Notes: a model not told the origin generated them from the letters alone. 64,000 nucleotides of DNA from Protonemura montana (GCA_947568835.1 OX387603.1:15524651-15588650), one strand, 5' to 3'. Positions 53,632 through 63,173 are shown, counted from the stretch's first letter. Made by a program: numbers and translations.

Positions 53632-53784
53632 TAAAGTCGATGCACCCTTCGACGGTATGCACAGGTCTGCGTCTCGTGCATAATATTGCTGGCAGTGGCA
53701 CGTGTAGACAATGCGTCCCTTACGGCACGAGTCGTGCTTCCGGCAGTTCCGTTCACGATCTCCTTTGCAATGATGGTCACATGA
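53632..53784 (-). pseudogene. EGF-like module in a broken frame
   Basis: A 51-codon minus-strand stretch between stops contains SCDHHCKGDRERNC, RKHDSCRKGRIVYTCHC and QQYYARDADLCIPSK. The last six cysteines have the spacing C-x7-C-x5-C-x8-C-x-C-x10-C, which fits the six-cysteine EGF pattern including the hallmark C-x-C. EGF modules are extracellular or secreted protein-interaction domains. There is no start codon or clear acceptor, and a TAA lies immediately upstream in frame. The neighbouring frame upstream (read ENAKKTPVNH) may be its continuation after a one-base shift. No good donor follows before the TAG at 53629. It may be a gene relic, or an exon affected by a sequence error. I cannot name the parent protein. 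Confidence 0.45.
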
Positions 53785-54656
53785 TTAACGGGGGTCTTCT
53801 TGGCGTTTTCATTCAATGCTGACACACTACCCAAGTCTCCGATACTTATTTGTTGTGTGGCGTAACTTCTACTAGGGTTGCACGAACGAAATCTGAACGT
53901 TTTACTGTAGTTTTTGCTTTTTTACTTCATGGCGGATCAACTCTGAAGACATGGCGACATTAATTTGATATCAAAAATAAATCTGGGAATTAAAAAATAT
54001 ATAACTTTAGGATCGATCTCGCTAGAAGTGTCCGTTTTTCCTGTAAATTTACAGATGCATGGACCCCAATTTTAAGTTCAAAATGGTACGGGGAAAAACC
54101 TCGCCCTTCTTTCCAGTAAGTAAATAATAGAAAGCCTCCATTCTTTCCCGCTCATTCAACTAAAAGTTGTTTTAAAATGCCATCTCCGTTTTAAAATTCG
54201 AACTTGTTCAAACATGTCCTGCGTATTGCTGCGCTACCTAGCAGCTATATAGTAAACTAAAATTACTGGGGCGCGTGAATCTGAGCGAGCTTTAACCTTA
54301 GAGAAAAGAATGGGCTTTAACTTTTAATTCATGAATTAAATTTTACTCAATTCAATCGTCTAAGTTAGAATACAAATAGTTTTCCAGTATCAAATAAATT
54401 GTCTCACAAGACAATCGGCGATTTGCAATCTTCGTGCAGCACCAATTACTCTGCCCTTGCAAGGGAATATTCTCATTAGTAAATAACTGTCAGCTGTAAA
54501 TTTATAATCCTTTATTTCAATAGAATTGTGAGGGACTGTGCCTAGCGGACACATGCACTAGCCTTAATTAATAATTTCACCATATTGAAATGTTCATTGA
54601 TAAACCAATCTGCTTCTTTGACTTGAAATTTCTTTTCCTTAGCAGACTTTTGCCAC

Positions 54657-55019
54657 AGGAAGAAATTCGGCTAAGAAAACTACCGGTGGGTAACAACCAA
54701 AGCCGAAAGCGGCAATCAACATCCGAGGGTTGCAGCAACTGTGAGTAAATAGGTTGCTTTCAACACATTGTCCCAACAGAAAAAAGATACCTACTTACAA
54801 TTATCTTAACATTGTTCATAGGGGATGACGTTACTGAGAAGCGTTTGAAGTTGGATAAAGAAATGTTGGCAATAAAACGAGAAAGACTTGAGGTATAGCA
54901 GGCTGCAGGAGAGATTGAAGTTGGAGAAGATTAACTCGGAAAATTATTGTCAGCTTGCCGACATTGTCAAAGACTTAGCAGATTTGGTAACACAGTTCTT
55001 GAATAAGGTGGTTAACTAA
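54657..55019 (+). pseudogene. Decayed C-terminus of a transposon-associated (Myb/SANT- or MADF-like) coiled-coil protein
   Basis: The first piece (54659-54739) reads EEIRLRKLPVGNNQSRKRQS then TSEGCSN and ends at donor GTGAGT. An 81-bp intron-like gap (54740-54820) ends in ATAG. The next frame reads DDVTEKRLKLDKEMLAIKRE then RLEV and a stop. A one-base shift later, LQERLKLEKINSENYCQL and ADIVKDLADLVTQFLNKVVN run to TAA at 55017-55019. The Lys/Glu/Leu-rich helix after a basic spacer resembles the C-terminus of Myb/SANT-like or MADF proteins that accompany Harbinger-type transposons. Two frame problems (at the splice join, beside a run of four G, and after RLEV) indicate decay. The DNA-binding N-terminus was not found upstream. 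Family assignment is inferred from general style only. Confidence 0.5.
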
Positions 55020-55294
55020 CAACTTATATCACCTAGCAAGGGAGCATTTTGTTTCATTTCTAAATTGTTGCGAATAAAAACTAATGCTACATTTTACTAC
55101 CTTTGCTGGTATAACCTTATTATATATCTGATTTAATTTTTATAGTACTTTAAAATTTCAATATAACTTCAACAATTTACTCTCTCCAGAAAAAAATGTG
55201 TAAGTATTGACAATAAATATAACGGTTCAATGGTAAAAGTGGTGCTATTATAAAAGTGGCAAGTGAAGCTGCAATATTCTCTTTGGAAACCAAA

Positions 55295-55350
55295 AGTATG
55301 ATTTGGTGTTTTGGAAACACTGGTTCTATAATTCACATCAATCTATCATT
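55295..55350 (+). repeat. Possible 5S-derived SINE head, very degenerate
   Basis: TTGGTGTTTTGGAAACACTG followed by GTTCT resembles the SINE head TTGGCGTGTTGGAAACACCTGTTCT of the copy at 34188. The rest of the 5S unit is barely traceable, so this is tentative. Confidence 0.35.
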
Positions 55351-56856
55351 AGATCCCAATACTTTTAAGGAATAGGTTGATGGCTAGAAGAATTGGTGTC
55401 TAACGCAATAAATGCTAGCTGATGACTACTTCATCTACAAAAATCAGTCAGCGAGAGATGGAGTCACTGTCACTTCAATCGTGATTGGAATTAATTTTTT
55501 TATATTTTGCAGATTACTCACATTTGAGACTGGTTTGCACTCAATTAATCTTTATCAATGCTTACCTCAACAATATATGTGTATATATATATTAATATTT
55601 TGAGTCATGATTTCCTAACAGTAGAGGATTGTTTACAAGGATGGAGCAAGCCAGAAGGAACAAGAAAGTTCACTTGTTCCACTAGCATTTTGACAGGAGT
55701 TCTCACCACTTAGTAAGAAAAGTCGAAGGATCAATCCATTCCCTGTTAATTTAACCATTTTCTGTATGAACTCTGAATTTATCTTCAATTCATAAGCATG
55801 GGAACTTTTACGGATGTGATTAGGAAAGATGATTATTTGGCATTGTCATAAAAAAAAACACTTTTTAGTACAAAAATCACTCATCAGATTTATGTAGGGT
55901 AGTGGGTTTATATAAGCGGCATCTTAATTTATTTTCATCCAGGAAAAAACACAGTCTTCACTCTTCCCAAAAGTGATTAAAACTCCATAGCAAATCGAGA
56001 AGCGTGTGGATAGCGTTAAAAAAAAAACATGTCGGTAGGATATCCGCTACAGCATAAAGACTGGATTCTGTTAATTGTACGGTGAACTGTAAAATCATAT
56101 CAGTTGCTGAATAAATATTTCAAATATATACAAAAAAATATCAGTAAAAACAAGCTGTAACATGTTTGCAAAGGCAGACTAAAACAATAAAGCAAAGATT
56201 ATTAATAAATTACATTATAATAGTGTATTGATCTGCTCTAGGATTCCCACTATCCCAAAATCTTTTTATGTGAACTAAGAGAGAATAATTGATTGAAACA
56301 GAATTCTGGATAGTATTATGCACGTACTATCTGATATACATAGGTAGGTAATATATATATTATCAATCATCTTTATCTTCACTTAGGTATATCATTACTT
56401 CTTCTCTGCTATCAACCAATGATCCACTCACTTACAATAGAGGTTTTAGGTAGTACATTACGAAAGAGTATTTTCAATGTTGCCGACAATTGTAATTGAT
56501 AAAGCGCATAACACTCAAAGGCAAAAAGACAAATTTTATGCTCATTAACCTGAGAGCATTACAGTATTGTTTTATTAAACCCTACAGGTGCCAACTATGA
56601 TTCCCTCGAAAAATGGTTTATTTTAAAAACATTGACCGTTTCCTTTTGTGACATGAAGCTACAATTGAAATGACCTACGAAACATTGGTTTCTGTAAGCG
56701 TATTACCTGTGGTAATTTACAAACAAGACATTTGTTATAAAAATTTGATCTCGAGTGAAAGCGTCGAATCTTTCGATCCGTCAGCCCATCGGGTTAGTAC
56801 AAGAGCACGGGGGATTTCGCACGAGGTTCCGGTCGTAGCTGGCTTCATCTGGGCAT
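55351..56856. other. Noncoding DNA downstream of the Jupiter stop codon
   Basis: AT-rich sequence following the Jupiter C-terminal exon in minus sense; part of it is presumably the 3' untranslated region. I could not fix a polyadenylation site. No other gene was seen. Confidence 0.5.
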
Positions 56857-57071
56857 TCACCACAGCCCGGAGGAGTACCCGCCGGGGGGCACGCGACCGC
56901 GGTTAGGGGTGCTGGCGGGAGCGGCTGGGGCCACTGAAGCCGTACCATTGGTCTTGGGCGCCGAACCGTTGGTCATGCGCGATGGCGCGGGGGCGGCGGC
57001 CACGGGGGCAGCAGCCATTTCCTTGACACCGTTGGCGATGGCGTAGCCCTCCCCTGTCACTGGATTGCCGA
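56857..57071 (-). CDS. Jupiter: Jupiter/JPT-family microtubule-associated protein, last coding exon
   Basis: This exon encodes the C-terminus of a Jupiter-type protein, a small, mostly disordered microtubule-associated protein of arthropods related to vertebrate JPT1/HN1. With the split Val codon it reads VGNPVTGEGYAIANGVKEMA, an Ala/Pro/Thr/Asn-rich linker, and the hallmark ending RGRVPPGGYSSGLW before TGA. Drosophila Jupiter has the same NPVTGEGY and RIPPGGYSSGLW motifs. It starts after minus-strand acceptor CTCCTTCTAG in phase 1. That fits both the cassette exon at 58095 and the large exon at 59406, so either could be its upstream partner. The local GC content is higher than in the surroundings, as expected for coding sequence. 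No lesion was seen. Confidence 0.93.
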
Positions 57072-58094
57072 CTAGAAGGAGGAAAACAAGCAGGAATTAA
57101 TATGGTGTCTACCATTGAAGAAATGGAACTAGAAGATCTACAAGTGTTAATAACAAAGGTCAAAGAAGGAACTAGCTACATACTGAGTTGAGAGATGAAA
57201 TATAGAGTACTCTCAGAAAAAAAAAAAATTATGTTTTGCACCACTTTAACAGCTACATAGGTCATACCAATAAACTTTCACCTCTACTTTGATACATTAA
57301 TTTAAAATTAGACCATGTAGGGCTGAAATTGTCTCAGTCCATTATACTCATACATTTGTAATTAGTCCATCAAATTGCCGGTTCTGTATGCTAATAGATG
57401 CTAAAAGAATAGGTCCATATTCTATAGAAAAAAACTACAGAATTATTTTATCAATATCACAAAATGTACTCTACCAGCAGTATAGACATATTGTATAGAC
57501 CAAGAGTCAGAAAGTAGCCAGCAAATGATCATTTAATTCAGTAGCCGTCAGACCTAATAGAGGAATAATTACAAATTAATTACCAAGAAATCTATTTACG
57601 GCACAGCAATCACCCAGCCATGGTGATCAAGGCCCATGACTAGGTCTTGATTCTACCACGAGCAACTGTAGATCTGCATTGCTTGTGGAGAAAGCAAGTT
57701 TGCATTTCCATGCAAATCCATTATGGCTACAGACTTGCCAACGGCAACTCCTAATGTCAGAAATCTATTATCAATCAACTAAAAATTTTACTGCTTACTA
57801 GTTTACACCAATTTTACAGTGCAATCAGTTTGACCTGAACAACTTGTAATGTTAGACCATCACAGACTTGTTTTTCAATAATTGAAGTTATTTTTTCTGC
57901 CATCAGCGAATAAATATCTGTAGCTCACGACATTTTGAGCAAGCCGTCAGCGAGTCTCTTAAAGATCTCACAGCACTCACTCACACTTTCTTGATACCCA
58001 GGACTGGGCCTGACACTCGAAAGTTACCGACCCCAAACAAGCATGCGGTGTTTGAGGTTATCTACACCCCCGAGCGTGCGACCTGCGGGGTTAC
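57072..58094 (-). other. Jupiter intron
   Basis: It runs from donor GTAACC (58089-58094) to acceptor CTCCTTCTAG (57072-57081). AT-rich, with no other structure recognised. Confidence 0.6.
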
Positions 58095-58196
58095 CTGGCT
58101 TCTGCTGGTAAGTGCGGCTGCGCTGATTGCACGACTGTGTGCAATCCGCTGCGGTCATGCCGTTGTGATTTATAGGATTTCTCCGCGAGTCTCGCG
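58095..58196 (-). CDS. Jupiter: Probable Jupiter cassette exon (102 nt, phase 1-1)
   Basis: A 102-bp minus-strand segment lies between a good acceptor (GTTGGTTCTTTCAG) and donor GTAACC. With the split first codon it reads ARDSRRNPINHNGMTAADCT, then QSCNQRSRTYQQKP. Both ends are phase 1. It therefore fits between the exon at 59406-59773 (end phase 1) and the last exon (start phase 1), and it can be skipped without breaking the frame. SRRNP resembles the SRRNPPGG / NP-x-TGEG motifs repeated in this family. The length is a multiple of 3, and the GC content is higher than in the flanking intron. There is no transcript evidence, so it remains a prediction; it may be an alternative exon. Confidence 0.62.
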
Positions 58197-59405
58197 CTGA
58201 AAGAACCAACACCAACACGACATGCAATGCCAGCCCAGACACAGTTACGATCGAACAATCATGCGCAACAGTAAAGGCATGATGCGTTCCACCAGACACG
58301 AAAAAAAAATGCGAATTGAGCTTTATGTTAGTAAGGACTTTTTTTCAGTTTTGGTAAGTTATTGTGATATAGTGCAGTAAATGAGCTTGATTTAAAGACT
58401 GTTTAAGATAAAGGCAACCTTACTATTTTGCAACCAACAATGTAAGTATGTCTGCAAGAAAGTAAAGGTAGCAAAGAGAAAGTAAACAAAGGCAAATGAA
58501 CCTATTTTCTTCAGAAACTAAATAAACCTATTTTCTTTTAACTAAAAAGTTTTCTCCAGGATATGTTCTCCTTAAATTTAGTGCTTTAATACTGATCTAA
58601 ACATTGGAATTTGTTTAATTTATAACAAAAAGTTATAATTTCTAATCAGATTTAAGTTCAAAGAAGTTTTTTTCTCCAACAATTGTTTTCTTTGATTTTA
58701 CGCATTTGGTTATAATCAAATTTGGGGATGTTATGGTTAGTGCAATTTGCGTTATAAGGCATACCATAAACCACAAGTCATGCAACACATATGAAAAAAC
58801 ACCGAACAATTTAAAAATATTAGAAAATTCCAGAGACACCGGCCCCCAGGAATCCTGGGCATGCGGAACACTTACGCCTGTAGAAAATATCTCCCAAAGG
58901 TTGCACTAGTTGACTTTTAGAAGGCTATACTAGAATAATCAACAAATAAGAATTCCACATCTCAAAACAGATTTGTCTACTTTCTCAATTAAAGGATTGA
59001 GCCTATCAAATAGGTAAGCTTATCTATTTGAGAAATGATTAAATATCATACAATCCAGTTCATAAAGATGGTAGTTAGAACTCATCATCAGATTGACTAA
59101 GTGAGCAATTGAAATGCATGTTTGCTGTATTAATCCACTCCAAAATCAGCTTTATCAAATAACTGAACTGCAGTGGAAAATAGCAAGTTATCTTTGGTAT
59201 TTAAAGTGTCATAATTTCTTAGTTTTATAAAGCTCAATTGAGTTCATCAAGGTCGACTCAAAAGCAAATAATGCATCACGTGTTTGGCTTGGTTGGTGGA
59301 AGAATGCATATCAATAAATGCAAATTTCACCAAGTTTTCATCCAAGACTTTTGAAGTTATAATTATTACTAGTTTGACGTTTTGAGACAGTGGAATGGGT
59401 CATAC
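58197..59405 (-). other. Jupiter intron
   Basis: It runs from donor GTATGACC (end of the exon at 59406) to acceptor TTCTTTCAG (58197). AT-rich, with no other feature recognised. Confidence 0.6.
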
Positions 59406-59773
59406 CTTCGTTCGTTTCTAGAACACTCTCAACCAGAATCGGCTTATCGGCCTCATCAACCTTGGCCAAAAACGATTCGAGTTCTTCATTGGCGGGGACT
59501 CCCTCAGCCTCAGCCAAAGCCTCTTCGTTGTCGAAAAACGAATGCCCCAGTGCGCCGTTCTTGTGATCGCCAATCGTGTCGGTGGTGCCGTTCTCGTTAC
59601 CAAAGAGAGCGATTTGGGGGTGTTCGACGGCGGTTAGCTTACTCTTAGAGGCTGTGGTCTCCATCATGTTGCTGAAAACGGACGACTGCAAGTGGTTGGT
59701 GTTGCGAGCGCGGGGCAGCTCAGCGTCAGATCCGAAGATGTCGCTGCTGCCGCCGCCGGGAGGCTTCAGCACC
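59406..59773 (-). CDS. Jupiter: Jupiter/JPT-family microtubule-associated protein, large internal exon
   Basis: This exon carries the family's N-terminal signature VLKPPGGGSSDIFGSDAELP (Drosophila: VLRPPGGGSSDIFGS). A second conserved element follows, NHLQSSVFSNM, equivalent to the MASNIF motif. The rest is acidic and probably disordered (EEALAEAEGVPANEELES, FLAKVDEADKPI), ending LETNE. It starts after minus-strand acceptor TGTGTTTTAG with the last base of a split codon (Arg or Ser/Lys expected) and ends at donor GTATGACC in phase 1. Jupiter-family proteins bind and stabilise microtubules through PPGG-type motifs. The short first exon with the start Met was not found in the remaining 4.2 kb; it lies beyond the palindromic transposon, either unrecognised or outside the window. 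Confidence 0.93.
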
Positions 59774-59865
59774 CTAAAACACAATGGAGAAGTTTGCGTT
59801 AGTTTGATGTCTCATTTTAACACGAGATAACAACAAAGATACACGGAGAAAGGTTTTTTTAATGC

Positions 59866-59869
59866 AGAT
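59866..59869. repeat. Left target-site duplication AGAT
   Basis: AGAT directly abuts the left terminus GGGTCATTCC of the palindromic element and is repeated directly after the right terminus (63174-63177). A 4-bp match alone has a 1 in 256 chance. Exact abutment to both ends makes a target duplication likely. Confidence 0.7.
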
Positions 59870-61352
59870 GGGTCATTCCATATCAAGTGCCCACACTCAA
59901 AACCTTCACTATCTCAGAACTTGACGAAATTTTCAGGAGGGTTAGAACACCGGAAATAAAAAATCTCTTTTAAAGTTTTTTTCCATATGTCTAGCGGTTT
60001 GCCCGTGGCAGGGGATGGAAAAATAAAATATTTTACTTTTTGCCCCGCACGGCCATTCACTATATTCACTCTAGCGTTTGAACAAATAAACTTAAAACAA
60101 TGGGATTAGTTCTAAAATGATAATCGTGCTTTCATTAACAAGAAAAAATGCATAAATTGCTTACTTATCAAGTTTAGGGGTAGAAAAAATCCACCCTTAA
60201 ATTTCAACCCTTAATAACTCGAGAAGTAATATTTTTTTTTTTTTTTTGTTTTGTTGTGAAGCATCTCCTGTCTATTATCTTTCCATGAAAAAAAAATTAA
60301 TCATTAACAGCCGTATGATCAGAAGTTATGAGATTTTTATTGTATAAATGTGTGTGCATTTAGTTGTGTTTCTGCAAGTCTGTTAGCATGGTCCATGCAA
60401 ATCACCCGTAAATTGATAGATTATATAATTTTTCAGTTTAAAAATTGTGTGTAAGTACTACAAAGATTCTTTTTACTCACTCATTTCTTCGTTTCACTCT
60501 GACCTATCACTCTGGCTTCTTCGAACAACGGCGAGGAGGAGAACACCCGCGTGGCTACTGAGTGCTCAGACACGGGTACGAAGCAATGCAGTTTTTGCGT
60601 GCCGGGAATTGGCCGGGATGACGCAAATCGTGTGGCTAGCACCTGTTCTGTGTCTTGGTGCTCCTCAATAGTTCCGAATGTGAAGTTGATGGTCGGGATG
60701 GCTTCGACCGCCCAATCGAAGAGTTGCCGGGGTGTTATTATTTGCGACTCGTAGGGGCGCTGAAGACTCGCCCGCGCTGCCAGCCGCTTGACCGTCCCTC
60801 CGACGCCGTCGCAGGCGCTCTTCCCATGTGACGTCGCCGTGAAATGCCACTCCACGTCGGCCCCAAAGTCTCTTTGATAGTGGCACAAGTTGGCAAAATT
60901 TTTCCTATTTTTATATTGCGAGGCTGCCCCATCAGAAAAATAGAACATCTTCTTTATGGTCTGAAATTTATTGTGCAAAAAGCTCACGAGTTTTTTTATG
61001 AATAGATGCACTGCGACAGTGTTGTGGATCAAACTCTCGGAAATTACAACAAAGCTGATGTGGCGCTCTTCCCCGCCCTCTTTGTAATATGCCACGAAGG
61101 GGTGGATGGTGGCGGACGCATTGTTCCAGTGGAACCCCTGGGCCTCGTCTTGTAGCACGAACGCATAGTTTTCGGCAAAATCACAGATCACCAAAAACTC
61201 GCCGGGCAGGAGACCGCACTTGATGTCCGATTGGTGCGAAGATTGTTTTTTAGCAATAAAAGAGTGGCGGCACAGAGCAACTAATTTTGCACAACAACTG
61301 TCCACGAATTCCTCGGATGAATCGATGTGCGTTTGCAGGGTGCATCGGTCGG
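59870..61352 (-). repeat. Left inverted arm (1,483 bp)
   Basis: This is the reverse complement of 61691-63173; paired positions sum to 123,043. It includes about 611 bp between the terminus and the stop codon of the coding part (60481), with 16-T and 9-A homopolymers matched in the other arm. It is the same sequence as the right arm, so both terminal sequences are identical well beyond a usual transposon terminal repeat. Confidence 0.95.
60481..61352 (-). pseudogene. Transposase-like protein, truncated arm copy (left)
   Basis: This is the same C-terminal sequence as the right-hand copy from its residue 97 onward, including the motifs DFAENY, YFSDG and SHGKSACDGVGG. It has no upstream coding part. 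Beyond the arm the frame runs only a few codons into the antisense of the centre, to a TGA at 61369-61371, and there is no early ATG. It cannot make the cysteine cluster encoded by the centre. It lacks the N-terminal half of the family and is presumably nonfunctional. It may be transcribed towards the left end. The translation agrees with the right copy along its full length, so no independent decay is visible. Confidence 0.85.
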
Positions 61353-61690
61353 ATAAAAGAGTGGATTTTCAAAATTTGCAGAGCTGCGGCCGAAGAACTG
61401 TGTGTTGCCTGGTGCCAGTGGGACTCATTCGGTGTGCGTGTGCACTATCCACCAAAACGTCAAGCTAATGATCATCGGTGCCGACTTGACGAAGTTGACA
61501 GTGGACCAATCTTATCCGATAACATCTTACCACGACTGCCTTGAGCAGTTGGTCTGCGACAGTCCCCTCCCCGAATGCCATCTAGGCGAGTGTGAGGAGT
61601 GCCCGGGCATCGAGCCGTTAAAGGAGCGCCTCACGCAACTGCTGGACGACGAAATGGTGGACAATGTTATCTACAAGCAGTGGGAGAGCA
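61353..61690 (+). other. Unique centre of the palindrome (338 bp)
   Basis: This is the only non-duplicated part of the element. It encodes about 111 codons upstream of the right arm in one plus-strand frame, from KSGFSKFAELRPKNC to the IYKQWES region. The frame is closed by TAA at 61354-61356, one base inside the left junction. It contains the four-cysteine cluster (C52, C59, C64, C67 of the reading that starts at 61402). Confidence 0.9.
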
Positions 61691-62562
61691 CCGACCGATG
61701 CACCCTGCAAACGCACATCGATTCATCCGAGGAATTCGTGGACAGTTGTTGTGCAAAATTAGTTGCTCTGTGCCGCCACTCTTTTATTGCTAAAAAACAA
61801 TCTTCGCACCAATCGGACATCAAGTGCGGTCTCCTGCCCGGCGAGTTTTTGGTGATCTGTGATTTTGCCGAAAACTATGCGTTCGTGCTACAAGACGAGG
61901 CCCAGGGGTTCCACTGGAACAATGCGTCCGCCACCATCCACCCCTTCGTGGCATATTACAAAGAGGGCGGGGAAGAGCGCCACATCAGCTTTGTTGTAAT
62001 TTCCGAGAGTTTGATCCACAACACTGTCGCAGTGCATCTATTCATAAAAAAACTCGTGAGCTTTTTGCACAATAAATTTCAGACCATAAAGAAGATGTTC
62101 TATTTTTCTGATGGGGCAGCCTCGCAATATAAAAATAGGAAAAATTTTGCCAACTTGTGCCACTATCAAAGAGACTTTGGGGCCGACGTGGAGTGGCATT
62201 TCACGGCGACGTCACATGGGAAGAGCGCCTGCGACGGCGTCGGAGGGACGGTCAAGCGGCTGGCAGCGCGGGCGAGTCTTCAGCGCCCCTACGAGTCGCA
62301 AATAATAACACCCCGGCAACTCTTCGATTGGGCGGTCGAAGCCATCCCGACCATCAACTTCACATTCGGAACTATTGAGGAGCACCAAGACACAGAACAG
62401 GTGCTAGCCACACGATTTGCGTCATCCCGGCCAATTCCCGGCACGCAAAAACTGCATTGCTTCGTACCCGTGTCTGAGCACTCAGTAGCCACGCGGGTGT
62501 TCTCCTCCTCGCCGTTGTTCGAAGAAGCCAGAGTGATAGGTCAGAGTGAAACGAAGAAATGA
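61357..62562 (+). CDS. Transposase-like protein, 5'-truncated (401 codons open, first ATG at 61402)
   Basis: From the ATG at 61402 the protein has 386 residues; 15 further in-frame codons (KSGFSKFAELRPKNC) precede it. Residues are numbered from that Met. SGTHSVCVCTIHQ is at 6-18, and a cysteine cluster at 52-67 may bind zinc. DFAENY is at 154-159, YFSDGAASQYKN at 234-245, and SHGKSACDGVGGTVKR at 271-286. Three spaced acidic positions (D154, D237, D278) in such motifs suggest an RNase H-like DDE/D transposase core; this is inference. I recall similar uncharacterised proteins in many invertebrates that are considerably longer at the N-terminus, so the start here is probably artificial. Residues 1-96 come from the centre and the rest from the right arm. 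There are no internal stops. It could still be an autonomous fragment or a repressor, but loss of the N-terminus argues against a full transposase. Confidence 0.8.
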   Translation, partial: KSGFSKFAELRPKNCVLPGASGTHSVCVCTIHQNVKLMIIGADLTKLTVDQSYPITSYHDCLEQLVCDSPLPECHLGECEECPGIEPLKERLTQLLDDEMVDNVIYKQWESTDRCTLQTHIDSSEEFVDSCCAKLVALCRHSFIAKKQSSHQSDIKCGLLPGEFLVICDFAENYAFVLQDEAQGFHWNNASATIHPFVAYYKEGGEERHISFVVISESLIHNTVAVHLFIKKLVSFLHNKFQTIKKMFYFSDGAASQYKNRKNFANLCHYQRDFGADVEWHFTATSHGKSACDGVGGTVKRLAARASLQRPYESQIITPRQLFDWAVEAIPTINFTFGTIEEHQDTEQVLATRFASSRPIPGTQKLHCFVPVSEHSVATRVFSSSPLFEEARVIGQSETKK

Positions 62563-63173
62563 GTGAGTAAAAAGAATCTTTGTAGTACTTACACACAATT
62601 TTTAAACTGAAAAATTATATAATCTATCAATTTACGGGTGATTTGCATGGACCATGCTAACAGACTTGCAGAAACACAACTAAATGCACACACATTTATA
62701 CAATAAAAATCTCATAACTTCTGATCATACGGCTGTTAATGATTAATTTTTTTTTCATGGAAAGATAATAGACAGGAGATGCTTCACAACAAAACAAAAA
62801 AAAAAAAAAAATATTACTTCTCGAGTTATTAAGGGTTGAAATTTAAGGGTGGATTTTTTCTACCCCTAAACTTGATAAGTAAGCAATTTATGCATTTTTT
62901 CTTGTTAATGAAAGCACGATTATCATTTTAGAACTAATCCCATTGTTTTAAGTTTATTTGTTCAAACGCTAGAGTGAATATAGTGAATGGCCGTGCGGGG
63001 CAAAAAGTAAAATATTTTATTTTTCCATCCCCTGCCACGGGCAAACTGCTAGACATATGGAAAAAAACTTTAAAAGAGATTTTTTATTTCCGGTGTTCTA
63101 ACCCTCCTGAAAATTTCGTCAAGTTCTGAGATAGTGAAGGTTTTGAGTGTGGGCACTTGATATGGAATGACCC
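61691..63173 (+). repeat. Right inverted arm (1,483 bp)
   Basis: This is the partner of 59870-61352. It begins inside the coding region (codon 97 of the 386-residue reading), passes the TGA at 62560-62562, and ends in about 611 bp of noncoding sequence with terminus GGAATGACCC. Confidence 0.95.

Larger units (their letters stand above)
59870..63173. mobile_element. Palindromic (foldback) DNA transposon, 3,304 bp
   Basis: Two inverted arms of exactly 1,483 bp (59870-61352 and 61691-63173) flank a unique 338-bp centre (61353-61690). The termini are GGGTCATTCCATATCAAG, with AGAT duplicated on both sides. I found one mismatch (G at 59996 against T at 63047), and the A and T runs in both arms have equal length, so the arms differ by few if any indels. 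Each arm holds the C-terminal half of the same transposase-like gene and its 3' flank; the two readings diverge from the centre. Both ends are copies of one original end, and the other original end is absent. High arm identity suggests a recent origin or arm homogenisation. It is similar in form to long-arm foldback elements, but the superfamily is not assigned: a 4-bp duplication and GGG terminus fit several DNA transposon groups. Confidence 0.9.

Noticed and set aside
57601-57700. 5S-like CACCCAGCCATGGTGATC on the minus strand
   Set aside because: Only a loose match to the GGATGGGTGACC block; no head or second box.
59870-63173. Assembly or library artefact (false inverted duplication)
   Set aside because: The arms stop exactly at transposon termini flanked by AGAT repeats, the outer flanks differ, and a unique centre is present; an artefact would not respect these limits. 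Long reads should still confirm it.
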